Positions 9,061-17,949 of a stretch of 64,000 bases of DNA are shown one piece after another (the first letter of the stretch is position 1; every line of letters starts with the position of its first letter). Source of the DNA: Colwellia psychrerythraea 34H (GTDB lineage: Bacteria > Pseudomonadota > Gammaproteobacteria > Enterobacterales > Alteromonadaceae); contig NC_003910.7 of NCBI RefSeq assembly GCF_000012325.1, positions 1,736,001-1,800,000 on the forward strand, given 5' to 3'. The position numbers and the translations under genes were made by a program. The notes below the pieces were generated by a model. That model was not told the DNA's origin and did no database searches. It was given only the letters and a program-made list of their open reading frames with translations.

Positions 9061-10407
9061 CTATTTTAACCCTTTCATCAAGCGCTTATGTATTAAGCGT
9101 GTGCCAACAAATACAATGCCAATGACAATAGGTACAGCAAAACCACTCACTAGTTCATGATTATATTCAACACCTAAGGTTGGTAATGAGGTGAGCATAG
9201 TTTCGAATAATTGCATGCCATAATAACTTATTGCAGCAACAGATAAACCTTCAACGGTTTGTTGCAAGCGCATTTGCACGTGAGCACGATGATTCATTGA
9301 TTTTAATAAGGTTTGGTTTTGCTCCTGTAGTACCATTTCAACACGGGTGCGTAATAAATCACTGGCACGGGTCACTCTTTTAGAGATATCTTCTAAATGA
9401 TTTGACGCTGTTTGACAGGTTTTAACTGCCGGGGTAATTCGACGCATTAAGAATTCTTGCAAGGTCATATAACCAGGGATTTCTTCTTCTTTTAATTCTT
9501 CCATTCGTTGCAATGCCACGTCGTAATAGGCATTTGTAGCAGAAAATCGGTAAGTGCTTTGGCTACGATAATCTTCCACTTTTGCTGCTATTTTAGAGAC
9601 TTGTGTTAGTAGCTCTCTATCACTTTTTTCAGTACCTAACGCGATGTAAGTTGTCACTTGTTGCAGTTGGATGTCGAGTTGATTCAGCTCACTATTAATT
9701 GCTTGTGCTAGCGGTAAACCCAGTGTTGCCATTAAACGGTAGGTATCAAGCTGTAATAATTGCTGTGCTAGGCGCCCAAGCTGTGCAGGTGACAAGTCTT
9801 CTTGGTATATCAGAAAACGACCAAAACCATCTTCATGTAATTTAAATGAACTCCAGACTTTCGCCTGTGAATGTACGGGAGCACTGGCGATCAATGACAT
9901 ATTGTCAAAAAATTGTTCAACCTTGTGTGTTTTCGCTTTATCTATATTCTCAGATTCAATAATCAAATGAACTGCCGCGATAACTTGACCGGGCATTTGC
10001 TCAAACCAATTGCTGGGAACATAATCAATCGCATTTTTAACAAAAGGTTGGTCAGTTAATGGCGCTTGGTGGATAAAGGTATAGGTGGAATATTCTAAAT
10101 GGCGCTCCCAGCGAAGACTGAATAAACCAAAGTCTTGATAGAAACATGGCATTGACTTAGCGGGAGAGTTTACTTGAAATCTATTACATAAAAGTGAGAT
10201 GAAATCATGCTCTTGCTGCTTTAATTCCCCTTGATGCTGAATAGCAATATGCGTGAGCTGAGCGGGCGATGATATTGATTGAAAAGGTCTATTATGCAAT
10301 TCGTTATAAAGTTTTTCACGTAACGGATGAATCGCTATTTTATGCAACGAAGATAAAGGTAGTACTGTATTTTCAGATAATTCATTAGATATTAATTTAT
10401 TTAACAA
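9061..10407 (-). CDS. DUF3422 family membrane protein
   Basis: 448 aa. The N-terminal HPLREKLYNELHNRPF (about 28-43) is the conserved opening of DUF3422 proteins. A long soluble, helix-rich region follows, with several coiled-coil-like stretches (about 240-390). Two hydrophobic segments near the C-terminus (about 388-408 and 422-440) should anchor it in the inner membrane. The biochemical role of the family is unknown. It stands alone: about 395 bases separate its stop from the RNase H gene, and about 570 bases lie between its start and the divergent GTPase gene. Confidence 0.75.
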   Translation of the reverse strand: MLNKLISNELSENTVLPLSSLHKIAIHPLREKLYNELHNRPFQSISSPAQLTHIAIQHQGELKQQEHDFISLLCNRFQVNSPAKSMPCFYQDFGLFSLRWERHLEYSTYTFIHQAPLTDQPFVKNAIDYVPSNWFEQMPGQVIAAVHLIIESENIDKAKTHKVEQFFDNMSLIASAPVHSQAKVWSSFKLHEDGFGRFLIYQEDLSPAQLGRLAQQLLQLDTYRLMATLGLPLAQAINSELNQLDIQLQQVTTYIALGTEKSDRELLTQVSKIAAKVEDYRSQSTYRFSATNAYYDVALQRMEELKEEEIPGYMTLQEFLMRRITPAVKTCQTASNHLEDISKRVTRASDLLRTRVEMVLQEQNQTLLKSMNHRAHVQMRLQQTVEGLSVAAISYYGMQLFETMLTSLPTLGVEYNHELVSGFAVPIVIGIVFVGTRLIHKRLMKGLK

Positions 10408-10934
10408 AGTACAACTCTCGACGCTATTTGTGTTTTTGTATTGAGTATATGTTAGCCGTTATACCCGTTTAGTTATATCCCCCTTAGGGAGGATTTTAAA
10501 ATTACTGCCAACGGACATAGTAAGTCATTTTTCAATAACGGGGGTATTTTGGCGCTGAATAAACGGTATATACTCTCCAGAAAGCTTGAAAGAAGGGGGA
10601 TAGTTATCTAAGGAAATAACGAGGAACATTCCTTTAAAGCGAGTGAATACACAAGCTGACGGATTAATCTGTAAATTTACTCTTAGTTGAGTATTGATCT
10701 AATACCATTTTATGGATTTCATAATCAGCAGCTGATTCTTACATCTACCAAACGTGAAATTAGCAATCAATCCAAGGATATTTTTCACTAGATGAAACCA
10801 ATATTAACTATATCAGTCACAGCTTTAATCAGCTTTAACGTATCAAAACCGTCAGTACAAAGAGCATTACTTAACCCATTAATGAATTCGTTTAGTATTA
10901 TTAACGAGTATGGCTAGCCACGTTAGCTAAAAGC
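10408..10934. other. intergenic stretch between divergent genes
   Basis: About 530 bases between the DUF3422 gene and the GTPase gene. The only frame with any appeal is a 41-codon ORF at 10792-10917 (MKPILTISVTALISFNVSK...). It has no convincing ribosome binding site and I recognise no family. No repeat, RNA gene or terminator was identified. Confidence 0.4.
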
Positions 10935-10976
10935 TTGTTAAAATTGCGCCATTATAATAGTTACATTAGGATTTTC

Positions 10977-11909
10977 ATGGCGATTAACTGGTTTCCAGGC
11001 CACATGCACAAAGCACAAAAAGAAATAAAAGAAATATTACCGCAAATTGATGTGGTGATTGAAGTGTGTGATGCGCGTTTACCCTTTAGTAGTGAAAATC
11101 CTATGATCACTGAGATCAGAGGTGATAAACCACTGATAAAGATCCTTAATAAAAGTGATTTAGCTGATCCTGAAAGCACCAAAGTTTGGTTAGATTATTT
11201 AGAGTCGCAGCATAATGTAAAAGCGATTGCTCTAACCACAGAGCAGCCGAGTGTAGCAAAGAACCTTGTCAACTTAATACGTAAACTTGTGCCGAATAAA
11301 GATGAAGAAGGTAAGCAAATTAACGCGATGATAATGGGGATACCTAACGTTGGTAAATCGACATTACTCAATACCTTAGTAGGCAAAGCAAAAGCAAAAG
11401 TGGGTAATGAACCCGCGGTAACTAAGGGGCAGCAACGTATTCGTCTTGAAGAGGGGTTATACCTTTTCGATACCCCAGGTATGTTATGGCCTAAAATAGC
11501 GAATGAAAATTCTGGCTATCGTTTAGCGGTATCAGGTGCGGTAAAAGATACAGCATTTGATCATGATGATATTGCTTATTTTGCTGCGGATTACCTACTT
11601 AAGAATTATCCTAAACGTATAATGGAGCGTTATAAACTTAGCGAGTTACCTGCACACGAAGAAGACTTAATTGAAGCGATTGGCCGTAAACGCAGCTGTA
11701 TTAAAAGTGGCGGTCGTGTTGATTTGCATAAAGCGTCTGTCATTTTGATAAATGAAATCCGTGATAAAACCTTGGGTGCTATTTCCTTTGAATTACCGGA
11801 TATCATCGATGCTGAGAACGCGCACTTCACTGAACTTGAAGAGAAACGCATTGCCGCTAGAGAAGCTAAAAAGGCAGCCCGTGGTCGTGGTCGTAAAAAT
11901 AAACGTTAA
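10977..11909 (+). CDS. rbgA: ribosome biogenesis GTPase, YlqF/RbgA type
   Basis: 310 aa. A circularly permuted GTPase acting in assembly of the large ribosomal subunit. The start at 10977 gives the conserved N-terminus MAINWFPGHMHKAQKEI; an in-frame ATG 14 codons earlier lacks this support. The permuted order is visible: G4 (KILNKSDL) precedes G1 (GIPNVGKST, about 123-131), which precedes G3 (LFDTPGMLWP, about 164). The basic tail KKAARGRGRKNKR probably contacts RNA. The family has been studied mainly in Bacillus; the gammaproteobacterial protein is assigned by similarity. Confidence 0.88.
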   Translation: MAINWFPGHMHKAQKEIKEILPQIDVVIEVCDARLPFSSENPMITEIRGDKPLIKILNKSDLADPESTKVWLDYLESQHNVKAIALTTEQPSVAKNLVNLIRKLVPNKDEEGKQINAMIMGIPNVGKSTLLNTLVGKAKAKVGNEPAVTKGQQRIRLEEGLYLFDTPGMLWPKIANENSGYRLAVSGAVKDTAFDHDDIAYFAADYLLKNYPKRIMERYKLSELPAHEEDLIEAIGRKRSCIKSGGRVDLHKASVILINEIRDKTLGAISFELPDIIDAENAHFTELEEKRIAAREAKKAARGRGRKNKR

Positions 11910-12002
11910 TTAGTTGTATAGTCAGTTTTTAACGGCAAGCTATTTAACGGTAAATTATCATAGTCAATTTACATAATATGTATTCATAACAAGGTATTTA
12001 TA

Positions 12003-12437
12003 ATGAGTGAAGTAACAACATTTAATTTACACCCTCAACTAGCAACAGATGGTATTGAGTTGGCTGATTTTCCTTTGTGTAAATTACTACTATGTAATGA
12101 TAGTGCTTACCCTTGGTTTATTTTAGTACCTAAAGTTGCCGATATTAGTGAAGTGTTCCAACTTGAGTGGGACCAACAGCAACAATTGCTTAATGAGTCG
12201 AGCTTATTGAGTGAGTTATTAATGCAAGTCTTTGCTGGTGACAAAATGAATGTTGCTGCGTTAGGTAATGTTGTTGAGCAACTGCATGTTCATCATGTTG
12301 TACGTTTTAAAGATGATGCACAATGGCCGAAGCCAATTTGGGGCCAACAACCATTAACACCTTATTCTGATGAAGAAATAGCGACACTCAAAGAAAAGTT
12401 ATTACCGCAATTAGCGGTTATTTTCTCTGATAAATAA
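12003..12437 (+). CDS. HIT-domain protein
   Basis: 144 aa. The histidine triad is seen as QLHVHHVVRFKDD (about 94-106). The upstream block LCNDSAYPWFILVPKVADI matches the beta hairpin of the HIT fold found in this gammaproteobacterial subgroup. HIT proteins hydrolyse nucleotide substrates such as dinucleoside polyphosphates or AMP conjugates; which one is used here cannot be told. It lies about 90 bases after rbgA and could be co-transcribed. The convergent methionine gamma-lyase gene shares its terminator. Confidence 0.82.
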   Translation: MSEVTTFNLHPQLATDGIELADFPLCKLLLCNDSAYPWFILVPKVADISEVFQLEWDQQQQLLNESSLLSELLMQVFAGDKMNVAALGNVVEQLHVHHVVRFKDDAQWPKPIWGQQPLTPYSDEEIATLKEKLLPQLAVIFSDK

Positions 12438-12528
12438 TTGGTCAGTAATTGGTAAATAGATAATGGTCAGTTGGTATGCAATGACTAAAAGCTAGTTTGT
12501 TATTCTATATATCACCGATGATTGTAAT

Positions 12529-12568
12529 AAAAAGCCTCAACAAGCTAATTGCTTATGGAGGCTTTTTT
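12529..12568. terminator. bidirectional terminator between HIT gene and mgl
   Basis: AAAAAGCCTC (12529-12538) pairs with GAGGCTTTTTT (from 12558), with a loop of about 19 bases. It has A and T tracts on both sides, so it can stop transcription from both convergent genes. Confidence 0.75.
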
Positions 12569-12615
12569 ATAATTAACTTATAACATTTATCTTGAATGAA
12601 TATCGCTACAACTCG

Positions 12616-13857
12616 TTATGCTGCATTATTTGCTTGATTAATATTGGTAACTTTATCGCTGCTTGGCAGTTTCACTTTTTCCAAAGCTTGGGTTAAATCA
12701 CTGATAATATCATCGACATTCTCTAAACCTACAGAGATTCTAATTAAACTATCACTGATGCCCGCATCTGCTCTTTCTTCGGGGGTATAAGGCGAGTGTG
12801 TCATTGACGCAGGGTGTTGAATTAATGACTCTGCATCACCTAAGCTGACGGCAATTGAAAAAAGCTCCATTGCATCAATAAAGGTTTTTCCACCCGTCAA
12901 GTCGGTATTTAATTCAAAAGCAATTACACCACCTGCGGCTTTCATTTGATTACCCACAAACTTGTTCCCAGAGTGACTTTTAAGACCAGGATAGTAAACT
13001 TCATCAACCATAGGGTGTTGTTCTAAAAACTCTGCGACTGTTTGTGCATTGCTACAATGTCTATCCATTCGAATCGGCAAAGTTTTAAGGCCGCGCATAA
13101 TCAACCAAGCATCATGAGGACTTATGGTGGCACCGATATCTTTAAGGGTCGTCATTTTTATTTCGTTGATCATTTCAAAATTAGCACAGACGACACCGGC
13201 GACAACATCACCATGACCATTAAGGTATTTAGTTGCACTATGCACCACAATATCAGCACCAAATTTTGCAGGCTGTTGTAATACAGGGGTAAGGAAAGTA
13301 TTGTCTACTATTGATAATAAGTTGTGCGCTTTGGCAATGGCGCAAATTTTTTCCAAATCTAATACCACTAAGTTTGGATTGATGGGGGTTTCTAAAAAGA
13401 CTAACTTAGTATTTTCTTTGATGGCTGCTTTGATATTGTCAGGCTCAGTCATATCGACAAACGTCACCTCGATATTAAACTTCTTCAGCATGTGATTCAT
13501 TAGCGCGAATGAGCAACCATAAACAGCTTTAGATGAAATCATATGATCGCCAGCTTGCAAGTTAGTCAGTAACGCTGCTGAGACAGCAGCCATACCTGTT
13601 GCGGTTGCAGCTGCATCATCCATGCATTCCATAGCCGCAACGCGCTGTTCTAATTGGCGAGTTGTTGGGTTACCTAAGCGCGTGTAAATATAACCTTCGC
13701 TTTCACCGGCAAAACGGTCGCCACCTTGCTGAGCATTATCAAAGATGAACGTAGATGTTTGATATAAAGGCGTAGCAAGCGAGCCAAACTGTGTATCATT
13801 AATTCTGCCGGCATGAATAGCGTTAGTTTCAATATTTTTGCTCTTAAATTGGGTCAT
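12616..13857 (-). CDS. megL: methionine gamma-lyase (PLP enzyme)
   Basis: 413 aa. Splits L-methionine into methanethiol, 2-oxobutanoate and ammonia. It belongs to the Cys/Met metabolism PLP family. The PLP-binding lysine lies in VVHSATKYLNGHGD (about 208-221). YTRLGNPTTRQLE holds the Tyr and Arg that contact the neighbouring subunit's PLP. The active-site YGCSFA (about 115) keeps the Cys that marks true methionine gamma-lyases, where sulfhydrylases and cystathionine enzymes usually differ. SLGDAESLIQHPASMTHSPYTPEER closely follows the Pseudomonas enzyme. O-succinylhomoserine sulfhydrylase is the main alternative. A sigma-54 promoter and TyrR-type boxes lie upstream. Confidence 0.85.
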   Translation of the reverse strand: MTQFKSKNIETNAIHAGRINDTQFGSLATPLYQTSTFIFDNAQQGGDRFAGESEGYIYTRLGNPTTRQLEQRVAAMECMDDAAATATGMAAVSAALLTNLQAGDHMISSKAVYGCSFALMNHMLKKFNIEVTFVDMTEPDNIKAAIKENTKLVFLETPINPNLVVLDLEKICAIAKAHNLLSIVDNTFLTPVLQQPAKFGADIVVHSATKYLNGHGDVVAGVVCANFEMINEIKMTTLKDIGATISPHDAWLIMRGLKTLPIRMDRHCSNAQTVAEFLEQHPMVDEVYYPGLKSHSGNKFVGNQMKAAGGVIAFELNTDLTGGKTFIDAMELFSIAVSLGDAESLIQHPASMTHSPYTPEERADAGISDSLIRISVGLENVDDIISDLTQALEKVKLPSSDKVTNINQANNAA

Positions 13858-13906
13858 AGTTTCTCTTCTATAAGTTGTAATTATTATTATGCTTTATTTG
13901 ATGGAG

Positions 13907-13985
13907 GAAACATGGGTTTCAGTGATATAGACAGAATGATTTGTTGCAGCTATATCACTAAGCAGCCATGTAGAACTCATGTTTC
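13907..13985 (-). promoter_or_regulatory. structured 5' leader of the methionine gamma-lyase mRNA
   Basis: Within the roughly 170-nt leader (if transcription starts near 14028), AGTGATATAG (13921-13930) pairs perfectly with CTATATCACT (13950-13959). Around it, GAAACATG (13907-13914) can pair with CATGTTTC (13978-13985). Alternatively ACATGG (13910-13915) can pair with CCATGT (13966-13971); the two choices exclude each other. It matches no SAM-riboswitch consensus that I recognise. An operator dyad is the alternative. Confidence 0.45.
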
Positions 13986-14037
13986 TTCTTAATCTATTGA
14001 TTTCTTCATTCTTTCATTTATTCTTTATTTACTAGCC

Positions 14038-14053
14038 TGCAACTATGTTGCCA
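14038..14053 (-). promoter_or_regulatory. sigma-54 (-24/-12) promoter of the methionine gamma-lyase gene
   Basis: On the minus strand the sequence is TGGCAACATAGTTGCA, against the consensus TGGCACRNNNNTTGCW. The invariant GG and GC are present with exactly ten bases between them. Predicted start of transcription is near 14028, giving a leader of about 170 nt. Confidence 0.6.
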
Positions 14054-14115
14054 ACTAAATAAAACGTTTATTTAACAAGTAGATACAGGCTTTTTAAAAT
14101 AAACTTAATAATACT

Positions 14116-14133
14116 TGTACTAAAATAATTACA
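14116..14133. promoter_or_regulatory. TyrR-type box 1
   Basis: TGTACTAAAATAATTACA fits the dyad TGTAAA-N6-TTTACA at 9 of 12 half-site positions. It is centred about 97 bases upstream of the predicted sigma-54 transcription start, a typical enhancer distance. Confidence 0.5.
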
Positions 14134-14206
14134 AAATGATAGTGTGTTTTCCTATTGCATCCTCGAAGCACTAGTTATTCACTGTTTTAATGGGATAAAT
14201 ACAGCT

Positions 14207-14224
14207 TGTACTAATTTTATTACT
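14207..14224. promoter_or_regulatory. TyrR-type box 2
   Basis: TGTACTAATTTTATTACT is a weaker match to TGTAAA-N6-TTTACA. It shares the TGTACTAA left half with box 1 and is centred about 188 bases from the predicted mgl start. Confidence 0.4.
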
Positions 14225-14225
14225 G

Positions 14226-14243
14226 TGTAATATTTGTAGTACA
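14226..14243. promoter_or_regulatory. TyrR-type box 3
   Basis: TGTAATATTTGTAGTACA has the outer TGTA and TACA of the TyrR dyad with the right spacing. It is one base from box 2 and 24 bases before the regulator's start codon, so it may also serve autoregulation. Confidence 0.45.
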
Positions 14244-14267
14244 CTATATCTGTAGATGTGTCATCTT

Positions 14268-15866
14268 ATGCGTGTTGTTATTGAATCAAGCGATAGAATA
14301 GGTATTTCCCAAGAAATATTAGCTATATTTGCCAAGCAAGCTTGGAATTTAAAAACCGTAGAAATTACCAGCTGTTTTACCTATGTGCATGTTGAATATG
14401 CTGCGTTAACGCTTTCGTCAATTAGAGAATGCTTAGCCTCAGTTATTGGCGTTAACAGTGTAGAGGTGATTAATTTATTACCTAGTGAACAACGAGAGAG
14501 TCATTTACAAGCCTTATTAGATAAAATGCCTGAGCCTATTATCGATGTTGATAGTAATGGACTAATTTTGGCTATGAACAAGGCAAGTCATAAGCTTAAG
14601 CCGTCAAAGGATGCAACTGAGCCTGAGTTGGTTACAACGGATTACTTGGGCAAGCCAATCGAAGCGTTTCTTGGGCAAATTAATAAAACTATGCTCACCA
14701 ATGCCGCTACCAGCCAAGCCGTGACTATTGAAGGGAGGGCCTACATTCTTGATGTAAGTCCCGTAATATCAAGTAACAGTTCAACCTTAGAACAAGACAA
14801 TACTGGGCAAGTAAGTGGCTCAGTGCTACTTTTTCGCTCAATGAATACCCTAGGGCGTCAAATTTCATTAATGCAAAGTCATCAAGATCACAGTTTTGAT
14901 AGCATTATTGGTCAATCAAAAAGTATCAGTTTAATTAAGGCGCAAAGTAAACGTTTTGCGGAATTAGATTTACCGGTATTAATCAGTGGTGAAACCGGTA
15001 CAGGTAAAGAGTTAATCGCTCGAGCATTACATCAAGCGAGCTCAAGATCTAAAGCGCCTTTTTTAGCGATAAACTGCTCAGCACTACCTGAACATTTATT
15101 AGAAAGTGAGCTATTTGGTTATGCTAGTGGCGCATTTACGGGGGCCCAAAAAGGCGGTAAACCTGGATTAATTGAACTAGCTGAAGGTGGCTGTTTATTT
15201 TTAGATGAAATTGCAGAAATGTCACCGTATTTACAAGCAAAATTGTTACGATTTTTACAAGATCTCACTTATCGTCGTGTTGGTGGTACTAAAGAACTGG
15301 TTGCTAATATACGTATTGTCAGTGCCAGTCACCAAGACTTAGCCAAACTCATTAGTCAGAAAACCTTTCGAGAAGATCTTTATTATCGCTTAAATGTGCT
15401 GAGTATCGATTTACCACCACTAAGAGAGCGTATGGCAGACATGAGTCTCTTGGCTAACTTGTTTATTGAAAATGCGGCTAAACAAGTCAGTAACAGTCAA
15501 CAAACAGATATTGCAAAGCCAAAACTTACTGCACAAGCACTTAGTTTATTACAGGGATTCGCTTGGCCAGGAAATATTAGGCAACTACAAAATGTTTTAT
15601 TCAGTGTTGTTGCTTTGAATAATGGCGGTGATATTTGTGCTGATGACTTGTTACAAGTCCTCAATAAGCATGCTGGTAAACAACAGCTTAGTAATGATAT
15701 AGATATTCAAACAATTAAAGATTGGTCTAGTGCTCAAGCTGATTTTGAAGCTAAATTACTTGAACATCTCCATCCGTTATTTCCGACAACACGAAAATTG
15801 GCTGAGCGTTTAAATGTCTCACACAATAAAATAGCGATGAAACTAAGAGAACATGGCATAAAATAA
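14268..15866 (+). CDS. TyrR-like sigma-54 transcriptional activator (ACT-PAS-AAA+-Fis)
   Basis: 532 aa from the ATG at 14268, which gives the TyrR-like N-terminus MRVVIESSDRIGISQEIL; an ATG four codons earlier is possible. Domains: ACT (about 1-70), PAS (about 78-165), AAA+ (about 205-440) with Walker A GETGTGKE and Walker B GCLFLDEI, and a Fis-type HTH (about 490-530, TTRKLAERLNVSHNKIAMKL). The sigma-54 contact loop GAFTGA is intact (about 288-293), unlike in E. coli TyrR, so it should activate sigma-54 promoters. It is divergent from the methionine gamma-lyase gene. Its ligand may be an amino acid bound by the ACT domain; which one is unknown. Confidence 0.85.
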   Translation: MRVVIESSDRIGISQEILAIFAKQAWNLKTVEITSCFTYVHVEYAALTLSSIRECLASVIGVNSVEVINLLPSEQRESHLQALLDKMPEPIIDVDSNGLILAMNKASHKLKPSKDATEPELVTTDYLGKPIEAFLGQINKTMLTNAATSQAVTIEGRAYILDVSPVISSNSSTLEQDNTGQVSGSVLLFRSMNTLGRQISLMQSHQDHSFDSIIGQSKSISLIKAQSKRFAELDLPVLISGETGTGKELIARALHQASSRSKAPFLAINCSALPEHLLESELFGYASGAFTGAQKGGKPGLIELAEGGCLFLDEIAEMSPYLQAKLLRFLQDLTYRRVGGTKELVANIRIVSASHQDLAKLISQKTFREDLYYRLNVLSIDLPPLRERMADMSLLANLFIENAAKQVSNSQQTDIAKPKLTAQALSLLQGFAWPGNIRQLQNVLFSVVALNNGGDICADDLLQVLNKHAGKQQLSNDIDIQTIKDWSSAQADFEAKLLEHLHPLFPTTRKLAERLNVSHNKIAMKLREHGIK

Positions 15867-16023
15867 TGTTTGAGTGTAGATTTAAATTTACTAAATCAGT
15901 AAAAGAAAAAGCTGAAATTTCATTCTAATCTTGTAGTTTAAAACAATAATCGGTAGCGTATTCAGCAAGCGTTATTTTCTTTTACTGAATATTTTTCTTA
16001 CCTCATAACAATAGAAACAACTT

Positions 16024-17859
16024 GTGACTAATAAAAAATTACAGCATTTCTACATTGCCCAAGAGCAATCCATTTACTTACTCAGTCATAAAGATGCGAC
16101 TAAGTTAAAACAATGGGTTGATCTTTGTCAGCAGCAATTAAAGCAACTCGGCTTTGAGGATGTTGCACTGTTAGGTAAAGGAGCCTATGGCTTTGTTTTC
16201 TCAGGTATCAAGCGCAAAGGTAGTTCAGCAGATCAATTGCCCGTTGTCTTTAAGTTTTCTCGCATTAATTTACCTCAACATGTGCAAGATAGGTTGGCAG
16301 AAGAGGCCGAGATTCAAGGGCAACTTAGCCACCCACAAATTCCAGAAGTAATTGATTATCAGAAAATAAAGCGACAATCAATTCTGCAAATGACGCGAGC
16401 CCCTGGCATAGATTTAGAGCAATTGTCGTTGCAAGTAGGGCCATTAGCACCAGAGTTGGTGGTCAGTATCGCATTGCAATTAGCCGATATATTACTGTAC
16501 TTACGCCAAGCTAATAATCACCGACAGTTAAAACCTATTGTGCATGGCGATATAAAGCCTTCAAACTTGGTTTACGATAAAAGCACAGGCAAGGTACAAC
16601 TTATTGATTGGGGCTCATCCGTTAGTGCACAACTTGATTGTGACAAGCAAAGCACTAGTACTAATGTGATGGACCTAATGAGCAGTGACTTACAACATAG
16701 CAATGCACGTTTAGGAGATGTTTATTTTATTGGGCCTGAACAGCTCAATGGTGGTCTATCTAGTCCTCGTTTTGATGAACAGGGCTTAGCAGCGACGTTA
16801 TATGCACTCGCTTCAGGTCAGTCATGCCGATATGGCGTAAAAGTGATACCACCGAATGCCTTGGGTTTACCAAAATTACTGGCTCAAGTCTTAACGGGGA
16901 TGTTAAGCGATGATGAGAAACTTAGAGCGCAAGCAGGTGATTACTTTTTTAATAATCTCACTTACCTTAAACAAGTTGTTCTGGCAGATAAACCAACCAA
17001 GATTAACGCCATTGCACAAATTCCAGTTTGGGTAAAACCTCAAGGTGAGCAAATTGATACCGTAGTATATGGTTCACGAAAATCATTTTTACGCGAGCAA
17101 ACAGGGCATGATAGTTTATCGAACATTGATGATGCTCAGTTGGACAAATACTATAAAAACTATCTTATGGGTATGGGGGATAATGAAAAAGCGTTCATTG
17201 CTGCATTAAGTCGGCTTGGTAATTTTCCTGTGGTAGGCGGCATTGCGATTCGTTGGGCGAAAGAGGGGGTTTACATTGATTCTAACTTAACGTTATTTGA
17301 TGAAGCACTCAAAACCGCGTTTACTAGTGCAGTGAACAATATTATTTATTTGGCTCAGGGCATATTTCGTGTCGGTATGTTCAAAAGTTGTTTATTTAAC
17401 GCCCGAAACACGCTTCACGTAGAACGTATTAAAGAAAATCAGCCCTTTGTTGCCGATGAAACTCAAGTGATACAGTTTGAAGTGAGTGATGTACCTGATG
17501 TTGATGATATAACCCGCTTACATTCTTATTTTGAGGATGGTAAAGATCCTGATGAATACTTACACCTACCAGATGAGTTAATGTCTGTTTTGGCCGAGCT
17601 CAATTTAATTCATCATACTGGTTGTATTATTTTTGAAGTGCTACCCAAGCATTTAAAGATTCATAGCTATTTAATGTTGTTGAATCATGAGAAAGAAGCC
17701 GAGTTTACAGACTGTTTAGCGAAGGTACTGACATTGTTACCGACTATTGACGGTGTTGGCATTTCAGGTTTTATGAAACTTCCCTACAAAGATACCCGTT
17801 TTTTTGAACACATCAGCAGTATGCCAGACAAGTTTTATCCAAAAAACCCTAAACTTTAG
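16024..17859 (+). CDS. Ser/Thr protein kinase-like protein
   Basis: 611 aa, GTG start. The first half is a eukaryotic-type kinase: Gly loop GKGAYG (51-56), Lys in VVFKFSR (K77), catalytic loop HGDIKPSN (174-181, HGD in place of HRD), metal site DWG (195-197, in place of DFG) and GPEQL in the APE position. All residues needed for ATP and metal binding seem present. The C-terminal half (about 330-611) is soluble and not recognised; it has no membrane segment or PASTA repeats. About 160 bases separate it from the TyrR-like gene. Its substrate is unknown. Confidence 0.75.
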   Translation: MTNKKLQHFYIAQEQSIYLLSHKDATKLKQWVDLCQQQLKQLGFEDVALLGKGAYGFVFSGIKRKGSSADQLPVVFKFSRINLPQHVQDRLAEEAEIQGQLSHPQIPEVIDYQKIKRQSILQMTRAPGIDLEQLSLQVGPLAPELVVSIALQLADILLYLRQANNHRQLKPIVHGDIKPSNLVYDKSTGKVQLIDWGSSVSAQLDCDKQSTSTNVMDLMSSDLQHSNARLGDVYFIGPEQLNGGLSSPRFDEQGLAATLYALASGQSCRYGVKVIPPNALGLPKLLAQVLTGMLSDDEKLRAQAGDYFFNNLTYLKQVVLADKPTKINAIAQIPVWVKPQGEQIDTVVYGSRKSFLREQTGHDSLSNIDDAQLDKYYKNYLMGMGDNEKAFIAALSRLGNFPVVGGIAIRWAKEGVYIDSNLTLFDEALKTAFTSAVNNIIYLAQGIFRVGMFKSCLFNARNTLHVERIKENQPFVADETQVIQFEVSDVPDVDDITRLHSYFEDGKDPDEYLHLPDELMSVLAELNLIHHTGCIIFEVLPKHLKIHSYLMLLNHEKEAEFTDCLAKVLTLLPTIDGVGISGFMKLPYKDTRFFEHISSMPDKFYPKNPKL

Positions 17860-17890
17860 CATTAGTTGGTTAAGTGAAATAGAGGGGATA

Positions 17891-17930
17891 AAAAAGCCAG
17901 CGAGGCAAGTTATGCAAAGCTGGCTTATTG
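17891..17930 (-). terminator. terminator after the TonB receptor gene
   Basis: GCCAGC pairs with GCTGGC, with an A/T-rich outer stem. Read on the minus strand it is followed by a run of seven T. It probably serves the receptor gene, and may also stop the convergent kinase transcript. Confidence 0.7.
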
Positions 17931-17949
17931 TTTGATTTACTAATTAACG

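Noticed and set aside
10792-10917. 41-codon ORF upstream of the RbgA gene
   Set aside because: No clear ribosome binding site, no recognised family, and AT-rich DNA easily gives such frames.
13912-13992. 26-codon plus-strand ORF with GGAGG in the mgl leader
   Set aside because: The spacing of four bases is short, and the frame overlaps an RNA structure that explains the sequence equally well. Kept only as an alternative in the leader finding.
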